A stretch of 64,000 nucleotides of DNA, taken from assembly GCF_023656565.1 (NCBI RefSeq), contig NZ_JAMOKG010000003.1:248001-312000 (forward strand), written 5' to 3'. Below are positions 1-9,276 of this stretch, in pieces. The stretch comes from Flavobacterium tyrosinilyticum. Its GTDB lineage: Bacteria > Bacteroidota > Bacteroidia > Flavobacteriales > Flavobacteriaceae. The notes beneath the pieces were generated by a model, which searched no databases, was not told the DNA's origin, and saw only the letters and a list, made by a program, of their open reading frames with translations. Both the position numbers and the translations under genes were made by a program. Every line of letters starts with the position of its first letter. Within the stretch, counting starts at the first letter, position 1.

Positions 1-37
1 CTGTGAAATCTGTGGCAAAAAAACAAAACTAAACGCT

Positions 38-3000
38 ATGAAATATAAAATAGCTTTTCTCGCAATTGTATTTGTTTTCGGAAATTTGTTTTCCCAAAAT
101 AAATACCGTCTTAAAAATTTCTCTACGACAGACGGGCTTTCGCAGAGTTCTGTCATTGCCATTCATCAGGATAAATTTGGGCAGATGTGGTTTGGAACCC
201 GCGATGGTCTTAATAAATATGATGGAAGCCGATTTACAATTTTCAGGAATGATGCAACTGATAAATTTTCGATCAGCAACAATGATATTTTAGCCATTGA
301 AGAAGACAATTCAGGAAAAATCTGGGTAGGAACTTATAACGGATTAAACTGTTATGATCCCGTTTCGAATCGTTTTACAAGATATCTTCATACCAAAGCC
401 AATCATACTATAAGTAATAATGCGGTTTGGAGTATTAGGGAAATTGGCGGTGAAATGTGGTTTGGAACTTCAAAAGGATTAACGATTTTTAATAAAAAAT
501 CAGGATTATTTACTTCCGTTTTTCATTCCGATGATGATGCTTCTACCCTTCCGAGCAATAATATTTTAAGCATTCTAAAAACCAAAAAAGGCGAAATCTG
601 GATTGGAACAACGAAAGGTTTATGCCAATTGACCAGTCGAAAAAATGGTAAATTATCTTTTAAAAATTATCCTTTAAATGCAACCGATTTATTAAACGTA
701 CAATCAGTTATTGAAGACAAAGACGGTAGTTTGTGGGTTGGGACAAAAAACAAAGGCCTTTTAAAATTCGATCTAAAAGAAAAAGCTTTTGTTTCTTTTT
801 TACCGGCTGAAAAATACCGCGAAATCAATACCGACATTCGTTCTTTAGTAATTGACCATCAAGGTTCTCTGTGGGTTGGCGCTTATGACGGAATTTATAT
901 TTTAGGTAAAGAGAAAAATATTCAAAAAATCAATAATAGCAATAATGCCAACGGAATCGACAAAGTAAAATCTATTTTTATGGATAAAAAAGGTTCGATC
1001 TGGATTGGCTGTTATTACAAAGGCGTAAATCTGTGGGACGTTTCGAATGTCAATTTCTCCAATTACAATCAGAATTCTAAAAAGATTCCGTTGAGTTTTG
1101 ATGTGGTGAGTTCTATTATTTCAGATAAAAACCAGAACATTTATTTTGGAACTGAAGGCGGTGGAATTAGCATTTACAATACAACTACCGAAGCTGTAAG
1201 TTATATCAATAGTAAAACTGGACAAACTCATAAAAATGATATCAAGGCCATGTGTCTTGCAGACGATCATATTTTATGGATTGGAACTTTTTCGAAGGGA
1301 TTGTCGGCTTACAATACCATTTCCAAAAGAATGGAAGATAATAGAATTGCATCTGATTTAACCGAATTACTGAAAGAAAGTGGTGTTTATTCTCTTAAAG
1401 CTGAAAACAAAATTTTATGGATTGGAACTTTTGGTAAAGGTTTAATTCGTTACAATACATTAGACAAAACCTTCCAAATTATTGGAAATGATACTTCAAA
1501 ACCTGTTTTTCTAACCAATAATATGGTTCGTAGTATTTTGATCGACAAACAAAATTCAATCTGGCTCGGAACACAAAATGGTCTAAATCGTATTTCGCTT
1601 CAAAATTTTGATTCTAAGAAATACCAAATACAGCATTTCTTTTATGATCATTCGGCTTTGTCGGGAGATGATATTTTGACTTTGTTTGAAGATTCTCAGA
1701 ATAAAATATGGGTGGGAACAAAAGCTAAAGGGCTTCATGTTTTTGATGGAAAAAAGTTCACCAGAATCAATCTTAGAATTGGAAATACGGTTATTACCTC
1801 TATTCATTCGATTTTAGAAGATGATGATAAAAACTTATGGATCAGTACTAATCAGGGAATTATCAAGTACAATACAATTAAAAAATCGGTTGTCATTTAT
1901 GATCAGAAAGATGGTTTGGCGAGTAATGAATTCAACGATAATTCGGCTTTAAAATTAGGTTCCAATCAGTTTTATTTTGGAAGTCCGTCGGGCGCAACTT
2001 TTTTCGATGCCACAAAAATTTCCTTGAATAATTATGCTCCTCAGGTTTTAATTACCGATTTGAAAATTAAAAACGAAACGGTAAATGCGCATGATAAAGA
2101 CGGAATCTTAGAACAGAGCATCGGCTATACTAAAACAATCACTTTGGATTATGACAAGGCGAATTTCTCAATCAGTTTTGCGATTCCAAATTACATTCGA
2201 TCTAAAAATAACCAATACAGTTATCGTTTGGTTGGTTTGGAAAATAACTGGACAACTACTAAAAACAGTGAAGCTAATTTTGCGATTCAAAATCCGGGCA
2301 CTTATACTTTTGAGGTTCGAGGCGCCAACAATGACGGCGTTTGGAATCCAACTCCAACGACTTTAACCGTTATTGTAAATCCAGCTCCATGGCGCAGTAT
2401 TTGGGCATTTATGTTGTACGGAATCATAATTGGTTTAGGTTTATATGGTCTGATTTGGATTATGAAATCGAAAGCGAGATTGAAACAAAAACTCGAACTG
2501 GAATATCTGGAAACGCAGCGTATTGAAGAAAACAACAAACTGAAACTAGATTTCTTTACCAATATTTCGCATGAATTTAGAACGCCTTTAACTTTGATTT
2601 TAGGTCCGTTACAACAAATTTTAGCCGATTACAACGGAACTAACGAAATGTATAAAAAACTTTTGGTAATTGAAGGAAGCGCGAATCATCTGTTGAGTTT
2701 AATTAACCGTTTAATGGATTTTAGAAAACTAGAAAATCATCAGGTTACGCTAGAATCTGCAAACGGAAATATTGTCAAATTTACCAAAGAAATCTTTCTC
2801 TCATTTATCGAATATGCCAAAGACGGCGGATACGATTATACGTTTGAAACTGAAAACGAAGAGATTCTAGTTTATTTTGACCGATACAAGCTCGAACGCG
2901 TATTTTATAATTTGATTTCGAATGCTTTTAGATATACTCCAAAAGGCGGTTCGATCAAAATTAAAATCAACCACGATCAGCAGAATCTGTTTATTGCTGT

Positions 3001-4123
3001 TGAGGATTCGGGCGTAGGAATTGCCGAGGAACATATTGACAAAATATTCGATCTGTTTTTTGAAGTTCCGACACACAATCAGGTTCAGAAAAACTACAAT
3101 AAAGGAACAGGAATCGGGCTTTCGATCGTTAAGAACATTGTCGAGCTTCATAAAGGAAAAATTGATGTTATCAATAAACCTTCTGGCGGAGTTGTTTTTA
3201 AAGTGACTTTACCGCTTGGGCGCGAACATCTTTTGGACAGCGAAATTATTCCTGATTTTAAAATCAGTGATGATATTGCACAATATACAGCCCAATTAGA
3301 AACTTCAGAAATTGTAGAAAATGATGACATTGAAGATTTAATTGTAAACGAAGAAAAGCAGACGGTTTTAATTGTTGAAGATCATAAGGTCTTGAGAAAG
3401 TTCATGAAAAACCTCCTCAAAAAAGACTACAATATTATCGAAGCCGAAAATGGTAAAATTGCTTTAGAGAAAGCTTTAAAATTTGTTCCGAATCTGATTA
3501 TCAGCGATGTGATTATGCCAGAAATGGTAGGAACTGAATTGTGTTCACGAATCAAAGAAAACATTAAAACCAGCCATATTCCAGTTATTCTGCTGACTTC
3601 AAGATCTTCATTGGTTTACAAATTTGAAGGATTAGAAAGCGGTGCCGATGATTATATTAGTAAACCATTCAATTTAATGGAATTCAGGCTTCGCGTTAAA
3701 AATCTTCTGAATACAACGGAACGTTTAAGAATCAAATTTTCAAGTGAAGACAGTTTTATTCCGTCAGAAATTACGGTTTCTTCTCTGGATGAAGAATTAT
3801 TGAAAAAAGCATTCAAGATTGTAGAAGAAAACATTTCAAACGAACAATTTGATATTCCGTTTTTCTGTTCAGAATTAGGCGTAAGCCGAACGATGTTATT
3901 TTTAAAAATCAAAGCTTGGACCAATTGCACGCCAAATGAATTCATACATGAAATAAGATTAAAACGTGCGGCTCAATTATTAGAACAAAATAAATTGACG
4001 GTTTCAGAAATCAGTTATAAAGTCGGTTTCAACAATCCGAAATACTTTAGCAAATGCTTTCAGAAAAAGTACGGTGAAACTCCATCTCAATACGCTGACA
4101 AATTTTACGAAAAAACCTTCTGA
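38..4123 (+). CDS. Hybrid two-component system (HTCS) sensor/regulator
   Basis: A one-protein signalling system of 1361 residues, typical of Bacteroidota PUL control. A signal peptide (about 1-20) is followed by many repeats of the two-component propeller type, recognisable as recurring IWIGT/LWVGT strands (about 30-690). Next come a Y_Y_Y domain (about 715-783) and one membrane helix (about 788-810). The cytoplasmic part has a HisKA domain with the phospho-acceptor His845 in the motif SHEFRTPL, a HATPase with GTGIGLSIV, a receiver domain with Asp1157 in ISDVIMPE, and a C-terminal AraC-type helix-turn-helix (about 1255-1358). It lies directly upstream of susC/susD and GH genes on the same strand, so it probably senses an oligosaccharide of that locus in the periplasm and activates it. 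The ligand cannot be read from sequence. Only 37 bases precede it in the window, so its promoter is not assessed. Confidence 0.96.
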   Translation: MKYKIAFLAIVFVFGNLFSQNKYRLKNFSTTDGLSQSSVIAIHQDKFGQMWFGTRDGLNKYDGSRFTIFRNDATDKFSISNNDILAIEEDNSGKIWVGTYNGLNCYDPVSNRFTRYLHTKANHTISNNAVWSIREIGGEMWFGTSKGLTIFNKKSGLFTSVFHSDDDASTLPSNNILSILKTKKGEIWIGTTKGLCQLTSRKNGKLSFKNYPLNATDLLNVQSVIEDKDGSLWVGTKNKGLLKFDLKEKAFVSFLPAEKYREINTDIRSLVIDHQGSLWVGAYDGIYILGKEKNIQKINNSNNANGIDKVKSIFMDKKGSIWIGCYYKGVNLWDVSNVNFSNYNQNSKKIPLSFDVVSSIISDKNQNIYFGTEGGGISIYNTTTEAVSYINSKTGQTHKNDIKAMCLADDHILWIGTFSKGLSAYNTISKRMEDNRIASDLTELLKESGVYSLKAENKILWIGTFGKGLIRYNTLDKTFQIIGNDTSKPVFLTNNMVRSILIDKQNSIWLGTQNGLNRISLQNFDSKKYQIQHFFYDHSALSGDDILTLFEDSQNKIWVGTKAKGLHVFDGKKFTRINLRIGNTVITSIHSILEDDDKNLWISTNQGIIKYNTIKKSVVIYDQKDGLASNEFNDNSALKLGSNQFYFGSPSGATFFDATKISLNNYAPQVLITDLKIKNETVNAHDKDGILEQSIGYTKTITLDYDKANFSISFAIPNYIRSKNNQYSYRLVGLENNWTTTKNSEANFAIQNPGTYTFEVRGANNDGVWNPTPTTLTVIVNPAPWRSIWAFMLYGIIIGLGLYGLIWIMKSKARLKQKLELEYLETQRIEENNKLKLDFFTNISHEFRTPLTLILGPLQQILADYNGTNEMYKKLLVIEGSANHLLSLINRLMDFRKLENHQVTLESANGNIVKFTKEIFLSFIEYAKDGGYDYTFETENEEILVYFDRYKLERVFYNLISNAFRYTPKGGSIKIKINHDQQNLFIAVEDSGVGIAEEHIDKIFDLFFEVPTHNQVQKNYNKGTGIGLSIVKNIVELHKGKIDVINKPSGGVVFKVTLPLGREHLLDSEIIPDFKISDDIAQYTAQLETSEIVENDDIEDLIVNEEKQTVLIVEDHKVLRKFMKNLLKKDYNIIEAENGKIALEKALKFVPNLIISDVIMPEMVGTELCSRIKENIKTSHIPVILLTSRSSLVYKFEGLESGADDYISKPFNLMEFRLRVKNLLNTTERLRIKFSSEDSFIPSEITVSSLDEELLKKAFKIVEENISNEQFDIPFFCSELGVSRTMLFLKIKAWTNCTPNEFIHEIRLKRAAQLLEQNKLTVSEISYKVGFNNPKYFSKCFQKKYGETPSQYADKFYEKTF

Positions 4124-4129
4124 TGTATT

Positions 4130-4226
4130 CCTGCAAGGTTTTCAAAACCTTGTAGGTATTATTCAATACTGCCAAACGCTAACCTTGTCGCTATTTATAC
4201 CTACAAGGTTTTGAAAACCTTGCAGG
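4130..4226. repeat. Nested inverted repeat after the HTCS gene
   Basis: Two perfect 30-bp inverted arms (4130-4159 and 4197-4226), each itself a palindrome built around AAGGTTTTCAAAACCTT. The element starts 6 bases after the HTCS stop codon. RNA could fold either as two small hairpins or as one long cruciform. No open reading frame lies inside. It resembles the other gene-end palindromes in this window in architecture but not in sequence. Confidence 0.9.
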
Positions 4227-4270
4227 ATTAATTATCATAAATTTTAAAAACCTAGTGTTTTAAAGACTTT

Positions 4271-4305
4271 AAAAAGGGTATCTGTATTTTTAGATACCCT
4301 TTTTT
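4271..4305 (+). terminator. Rho-independent terminator of the HTCS gene
   Basis: An 8-bp perfect stem (GGGTATCT at 4276-4283, AGATACCC at 4292-4299) with an 8-base loop is followed by six T. It separates the HTCS transcript from the SusCD operon and implies a separate promoter for susC. Confidence 0.85.
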
Positions 4306-4330
4306 GTATTTCTATTTCTTTTTCGGCCTA

Positions 4331-4338
4331 TACATTTG
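4331..4338 (+). promoter_or_regulatory. Probable -7 promoter element of the susC operon
   Basis: TACATTTG matches the Bacteroidota -7 consensus TAnnTTTG exactly and lies just after the HTCS terminator. A TTG at 4304-4306 is the nearest -33 candidate, but the 24-base spacing is a little long, as expected if an activator is needed. Confidence 0.5.
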
Positions 4339-4342
4339 TGGT

Positions 4343-4435
4343 ATGAAAATCAAAAAAACAAAATTCTTATTGCTGCAAATTTTCTTTGTCATCATCATAA
4401 TCGGAATGAGTTTATTGCTTTTCTACTTTATCTAA
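4343..4435 (+). CDS. Possible 30-residue membrane peptide upstream of susC
   Basis: ATG at 4343 opens a 30-codon frame ending in TAA at 4433-4435. Its product starts with a basic MKIKKTK stretch and continues as one uninterrupted hydrophobic helix of about 20 residues (LLLQIFFVIIII then GMSLLLFYFI). It sits between the candidate susC promoter and the susC start. If transcription starts about 7 bases after the -7 element, the message would be almost leaderless for this frame, which weakens the case. It may be a real small protein, a leader peptide, or chance in AT-rich DNA. Confidence 0.3.
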   Translation: MKIKKTKFLLLQIFFVIIIIGMSLLLFYFI

Positions 4436-4462
4436 CTTATTAACCTTAAAACCAAAAAATGA

Positions 4463-7400
4463 ATGTTTACAAACCACAAAAACAAATCGTTTAAATGGTG
4501 TTTTCTAGTATCTTTTTTACTGGTAAATATCGTGATGCATTCACAGGAACGAAAAGTAACTGGAAAAATAACTTCCAGCGAAGATTTGCTCGGGCTTCCT
4601 GGTGCTAATGTCTATATCAAAAACTCCTCTGTAGGCGCTTCTGCCGATATGGATGGAAATTATACTGTAATTGTAGGAGAGAAAAATGCTGTTTTAGTTT
4701 TCAATTTCGTAGGATTTCAATCGGTCGAAGTTCCAGTTGGAACCAAAAATGTTATCAATGTAAGTTTAAAACCAGATACAAAAGCGCTTGACGAGGTTAT
4801 TGTAGTAGGTTACGGAACACGTAAGAAAAGTGATATTACGGGATCTGTATCTTCTGTAACGGCAAAAGAACTGACGGCTTTTCCTGTTTTAAATGCAGAA
4901 CAAGCTTTACAAGGTCGTGCAGCGGGTGTTTCGGTAATGACCAATAATGGTGGCGAACCTGGAGCTCCTACAAAAATTAGAGTGCGTGGAGGAACTTCTA
5001 TTAATGCCAGCGGAGATGCACTGATTGTCGTAGATGGCTTTGCAGGTGTTTCTATGCCAGCTCCTCAGGACATTGCTTCTATTGAAGTTTTAAAAGATGC
5101 TTCAGCAACTGCCATTTACGGATCTCGTGGATCTAACGGGGTTATCATGGTAACGACTAAAAAAGGAAAACCAGGAAAACCAGTAATTGAGTTTAGCAAT
5201 TCAACTTCTATTCAATCCGTAAACAATAAATTAGATTTATTAGATGCAGATCAATTTGCGGCTTATAGAAAGAGTTTTACTACGCACACGCAAGGTCCTG
5301 CAAATACAGACTGGCAAGATGAGATTTATCGTGAAGGAATGATTTCGAATACGCAGTTGTCTTTCTCAGGCGGATCTGAAAATATCAGATATTATGTTTC
5401 TGGAACGTATTTCAACCAAAATGGAGTTGTAATCAATTCTGGAATTGACAAATACACAATTGTAGGTAATCTTGAGGCCGATTTAACTCCAAAATTTAAA
5501 GTAGGTTTAAATACTTTCACAAGCAAGCAGAACAAAGAAGGAATTGTAAGTCAGACAAGTGCTGGAGGAACTGGTGCTGCAGGTGTAATTGCTTCTGCCT
5601 ATCGTTTTATGCCAGATAAAGGAATTTACAACACGGACGGAACTTATACCACAACGGCTCCAATTGGTGACGATATTGATAATCCATACGCAACGGCAAT
5701 GGAAAATATTTTGGAAACTGTTTCTATTGTAAACCGAAACAATTTCTTCGCTCAATATCAAATTACTAAAGATCTTGATTTTAAAACTACTTTAGGTTTA
5801 ACCGATAATAATTCGCAAACTGGAAGGTTTATTCCTTCCACTTTAATTGCTGGAAAAAACATCAAAGGAGAAGCTTCTGTAAACAACACAAGATTTTCTT
5901 CTTTCTTAACAGAGAACTATTTGACTTTCAAACGCGAAATTATCGACAAAGGAATGCTGACAGTTCTTGGAGGATACTCTTACCAGAAAAATAAAAACGA
6001 AAATTCGTATGCCGCTTCAAGAGGATTTTTGACGAATACGAATTCATACAGAAATTTAGGTGCCGGAACTGTTTTCTTGAAACCTGATTCTGGTTTATCT
6101 GAAACTGAATTAATCTCTGCTTTTGGAAGGTTGAATTTTGATTATGCCGACAAATATCTATTGACATTTACAGCAAGACGTGACGGTTCTTCAAGTTTTA
6201 GTAAAAACTACAAATACGGAACTTTCCCTTCTGGAGCAATTGGATGGAACATTAGTAAAGAAAACTTCTTAAAAGACAATAAAACGGTTTCAAACTTAAA
6301 ATTAAGAGCAAGTTACGGAGCAACAGGAAACCCATCCATTGGTGCCTACTCTACTCTTTCTAGATTTTCTGAAATCTATTATGTAAGCGGTGACGTGATT
6401 ACCAATGCGGTTCAGCTGACTTCATTAGACAATCCAAACTTAAAATGGGAAACGTCTTATCAGCAGGATTATGGTATCGATTTAGGTTTATTTGATAATA
6501 GAATAAGTATTACGGCAGATTATTATAAAACGATTACTAAAGATTTATTGTTCAACAGACCGCTTCCTGGAATTTCGGGAATTGCTTCTCAGCTTCAAAA
6601 CGTGGGTGAATTAGAAAATAAAGGATGGGAATTAGGTATTAATACCAGAAACTTTATTGGTTCTGATTTTACTTGGTCAACAAACTTTAATATTTCTTCA
6701 AACAAAAACAAAGTTTTAAAATTGGCTGATAACAAAGATCTTTTAATCAACTCTGCTCCTGGGCATTTCTTAGCAACAGAATCGCAGATTTTAAGAGTTG
6801 GACAGCCAGTAGGTTCTTTCTTTGGATTTATTTATGATGGCGTAATTCAGCAAGGTGAAGCGGTTTTGCCAGGAAACTTTGAAACTGTTGCAGGTGGCGA
6901 AAAATTTAGAGATGTAAATGGCGACGGAAAACTGGATTCTCAAGACAAAACAATCATCGGAAATCCAAACCCAGATTTCATCTTCGGATTCAACAATGAT
7001 TTCACTTATAAAAATCTTGACTTGAATATCTTCTTTCAAGGTTCGCAAGGAGGTCAAATCTTAAACTATACTTTGATGGAACTAGCTTCTGGAAACAACA
7101 ATGCAACAACAGAAGTTTTAGATGCTTGGACACCAACTCACACTGATACTAATGTTCCTGCAAATGCAGCAAGAACTAAAAGAATCACTTCAAGATTTGT
7201 TTATGATGGAAGTTATATCCGTTTAAAAAACGTTTCTATTGGATATAGTTTAGATGAAAAAGTTGTTTCTAAAATGGGATTAAGCAAAGTTCGTTTTTAC
7301 ATCAGTGCACAAAACCTTTGGACAATTACAGATTATCCAGGTACAGATCCAGAAACAAACTACTTAAATGACACAAATTCTAGAAGTAATACCAATTTAG

Positions 7401-7465
7401 GATTGGATTATGGAGGATATCCAAACGTAAGAACATTTACAGCAGGATTCAATTTAAAATTTTAA
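4463..7465 (+). CDS. SusC-like TonB-dependent outer membrane transporter (PUL 1)
   Basis: A 1000-residue outer membrane importer for oligosaccharides. After a signal peptide (about 1-28) comes a carboxypeptidase-regulatory-like domain (about 32-112, ending in the repeated GNYTV/VGFQSV pattern). The SusC signature DEVIVVGYGTRKKSDITGSV, a TonB-box-like segment, leads into the plug (about 120-230, with AIYGSRGSNGVIMVTTKKGK). The rest is a 22-strand barrel ending in an aromatic C-terminus (FNLKF). susD follows 12 bases later, so the two are cotranscribed and should form a lidded uptake complex. ATG at 4463 is chosen because it begins a good signal sequence. The ATG four bases upstream is in another frame and closes quickly. 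Confidence 0.96.
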   Translation: MFTNHKNKSFKWCFLVSFLLVNIVMHSQERKVTGKITSSEDLLGLPGANVYIKNSSVGASADMDGNYTVIVGEKNAVLVFNFVGFQSVEVPVGTKNVINVSLKPDTKALDEVIVVGYGTRKKSDITGSVSSVTAKELTAFPVLNAEQALQGRAAGVSVMTNNGGEPGAPTKIRVRGGTSINASGDALIVVDGFAGVSMPAPQDIASIEVLKDASATAIYGSRGSNGVIMVTTKKGKPGKPVIEFSNSTSIQSVNNKLDLLDADQFAAYRKSFTTHTQGPANTDWQDEIYREGMISNTQLSFSGGSENIRYYVSGTYFNQNGVVINSGIDKYTIVGNLEADLTPKFKVGLNTFTSKQNKEGIVSQTSAGGTGAAGVIASAYRFMPDKGIYNTDGTYTTTAPIGDDIDNPYATAMENILETVSIVNRNNFFAQYQITKDLDFKTTLGLTDNNSQTGRFIPSTLIAGKNIKGEASVNNTRFSSFLTENYLTFKREIIDKGMLTVLGGYSYQKNKNENSYAASRGFLTNTNSYRNLGAGTVFLKPDSGLSETELISAFGRLNFDYADKYLLTFTARRDGSSSFSKNYKYGTFPSGAIGWNISKENFLKDNKTVSNLKLRASYGATGNPSIGAYSTLSRFSEIYYVSGDVITNAVQLTSLDNPNLKWETSYQQDYGIDLGLFDNRISITADYYKTITKDLLFNRPLPGISGIASQLQNVGELENKGWELGINTRNFIGSDFTWSTNFNISSNKNKVLKLADNKDLLINSAPGHFLATESQILRVGQPVGSFFGFIYDGVIQQGEAVLPGNFETVAGGEKFRDVNGDGKLDSQDKTIIGNPNPDFIFGFNNDFTYKNLDLNIFFQGSQGGQILNYTLMELASGNNNATTEVLDAWTPTHTDTNVPANAARTKRITSRFVYDGSYIRLKNVSIGYSLDEKVVSKMGLSKVRFYISAQNLWTITDYPGTDPETNYLNDTNSRSNTNLGLDYGGYPNVRTFTAGFNLKF

Positions 7466-7477
7466 TCTAAAACAATT

Positions 7478-8998
7478 ATGAAAAAATATATAGCTCTTCT
7501 TTGCTTTGGAACAATGGCGTTTTTTAGCTGTTCTGATCTAGAAGAAAAACCAATAGGAATTATTCGTCCAGAAAACTTTTTTAATAATACAGATGATTTA
7601 CAGGCTGCTGTAAATGGCGCTTTTGCCAATATTGGCCACAATAATTATTGGGGAAGAGAATTTACAATTGCCCTTATGCTTCGTGACGACATGTCTGATA
7701 TTGGCGACAGAACAACGCAAGCGGCTCGTATTGATGTAAACGATATGTCAATGAATGATACCAATGCGCTTGTCGCCAACTTTTGGCCTCAATCGTATGT
7801 AATTATCACAGCCGCAAATCAGGCGATTGAAGGTGCTAAAAAAACACCTGGTGATCCAGCAAAAGTCAACGCTATTGCGGCTCAAGCGTATTTTGCAAGA
7901 GCATTTGCTTATTATCATTTAGTGCGTCTTTTTGGTGATATTCCGTATGTTGATTTTGTAGTGAATGATGTGAATCAGGTAAACTCAATTGGAAAAACAA
8001 AAGAAGCAGATGTTTATCCAAAAATTATTGCCGATTTAGAATTTGCAAAACAATGGCTGGAGGATAAACCAAAAGTGAAAGCTGTTCCTGGAAAAGGTAC
8101 TGCTGCAGGTTATTTAGCGTCTGTTTATTTGACTTTAGGAAATTTTCAAAAAGCATATGATGAAGCAAAATTTGTAATTACCAACGAAGCTAAATTTGGT
8201 TTAGGTTTGGATGCTGATTTTCAGGATTTATTTAACGCTACTAAAACAGCTACTTTAAAAGAGCCACTTTTCACAATTGACTTTAATAACTTAACATCAG
8301 GAAATTATGGTCAGGATTATACCGCCTTTTTTACTGGATCTTTAAAAGATGATAGCTATAGCTACGGACAAGGATTCTCTGTTGCCGTTCCGTCTTTAAA
8401 AGTGTTCAATACTTGGGATCAGAGAGATTATAGAAGAGCGGTAAGTTTTGATACCATTATCAGAAAGAAAACCGGACCGGGAGGAGCATTACAAGTCTTT
8501 CCTTCAAGCGATAACGAAAAAGCACCTCGCCCACACATTGCCAAATATTTCCGTTTTCCAGGAAAAGCAGGTGCTAACGGAAGAACTTCTCAGCACAACT
8601 ACATTACCATGCGTTTTGCAGAAGTTTTGCTGACGGCAGCAGAAGCTTTAAACGAAATTAATCCGGGAACAACAGAAGCTAATGGTTATGTAAACCGTGT
8701 TCGTGCAAGAGCAAGAAACAAAGCGGGTAAATTAGTTTCTTTTCCAGCAAACGTAACTCCGGGCTTATCTCAGGCAGATTTCAGAAAAATGGTTATTGAT
8801 GAAAGAAGATTAGAGTTGGCTTTTGAATATGTAAGATGGTACGACATTAAAAGACTTAAAATCGGACCAGAAGTATTTGGACCAGATGGCTTAGAACCAC
8901 ATGCTAATTTTGATCCAAACAAAGATTATTTATGGCCGTTGCCGGGAACAGAGTTGGCTATTAATCCAAATTTAAAACCAAATAATCCTGGTTATTAA
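7478..8998 (+). CDS. SusD-like glycan-binding lipoprotein (PUL 1)
   Basis: A 506-residue RagB/SusD family surface lipoprotein that captures glycan and closes over the SusC pore. The N-terminus is a lipoprotein signal with the lipidated cysteine at residue 18 (MAFFSC). The helical SusD core (AQAYFARAFAYYHLVRLFGD) contains TPR-like pairs. The C-terminal part has the usual DERRLELAFEYVRWYDIKRL segment and ends with the family pattern LKPNNPGY. It lies 12 bases after susC. Confidence 0.96.
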   Translation: MKKYIALLCFGTMAFFSCSDLEEKPIGIIRPENFFNNTDDLQAAVNGAFANIGHNNYWGREFTIALMLRDDMSDIGDRTTQAARIDVNDMSMNDTNALVANFWPQSYVIITAANQAIEGAKKTPGDPAKVNAIAAQAYFARAFAYYHLVRLFGDIPYVDFVVNDVNQVNSIGKTKEADVYPKIIADLEFAKQWLEDKPKVKAVPGKGTAAGYLASVYLTLGNFQKAYDEAKFVITNEAKFGLGLDADFQDLFNATKTATLKEPLFTIDFNNLTSGNYGQDYTAFFTGSLKDDSYSYGQGFSVAVPSLKVFNTWDQRDYRRAVSFDTIIRKKTGPGGALQVFPSSDNEKAPRPHIAKYFRFPGKAGANGRTSQHNYITMRFAEVLLTAAEALNEINPGTTEANGYVNRVRARARNKAGKLVSFPANVTPGLSQADFRKMVIDERRLELAFEYVRWYDIKRLKIGPEVFGPDGLEPHANFDPNKDYLWPLPGTELAINPNLKPNNPGY

Positions 8999-9276
8999 TT
9001 GAACGCGGATAACACTGATTTGTTATTGCAATGATTATAATGTTTTAGTTTCACGCAAATTAAAAAAGGATTTTAGCAGAGAGCGCAGATTTTTAAACGT
9101 ATTTTAAAATTTCAATAATCTTATAAATAGATTATTCAAAAAAATCTATTTTAAATCTGCTTCAATCTGTACAAATCTGCGTGAAATAAAAAAATCCGCA
9201 CAATACACATCTTCGCGATAGCGAATCCGTCAAATCCGTGTCTAAAAATCACGATCACAATATATATTATTTTAAT
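8999..9276 (+). repeat. Intergenic repeat region between susD and the GH88 gene
   Basis: This 278-base gap holds no credible gene. It contains short inverted arms (TTTCACGCA at 9049-9057 and TGCGTGAAA at 9178-9186) and repeated phrases of the type AAATCTGC, which recur in other gaps of the window. A distinct promoter was not seen, so the GH88 gene may be read through from susCD or start within this region. Confidence 0.5.
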
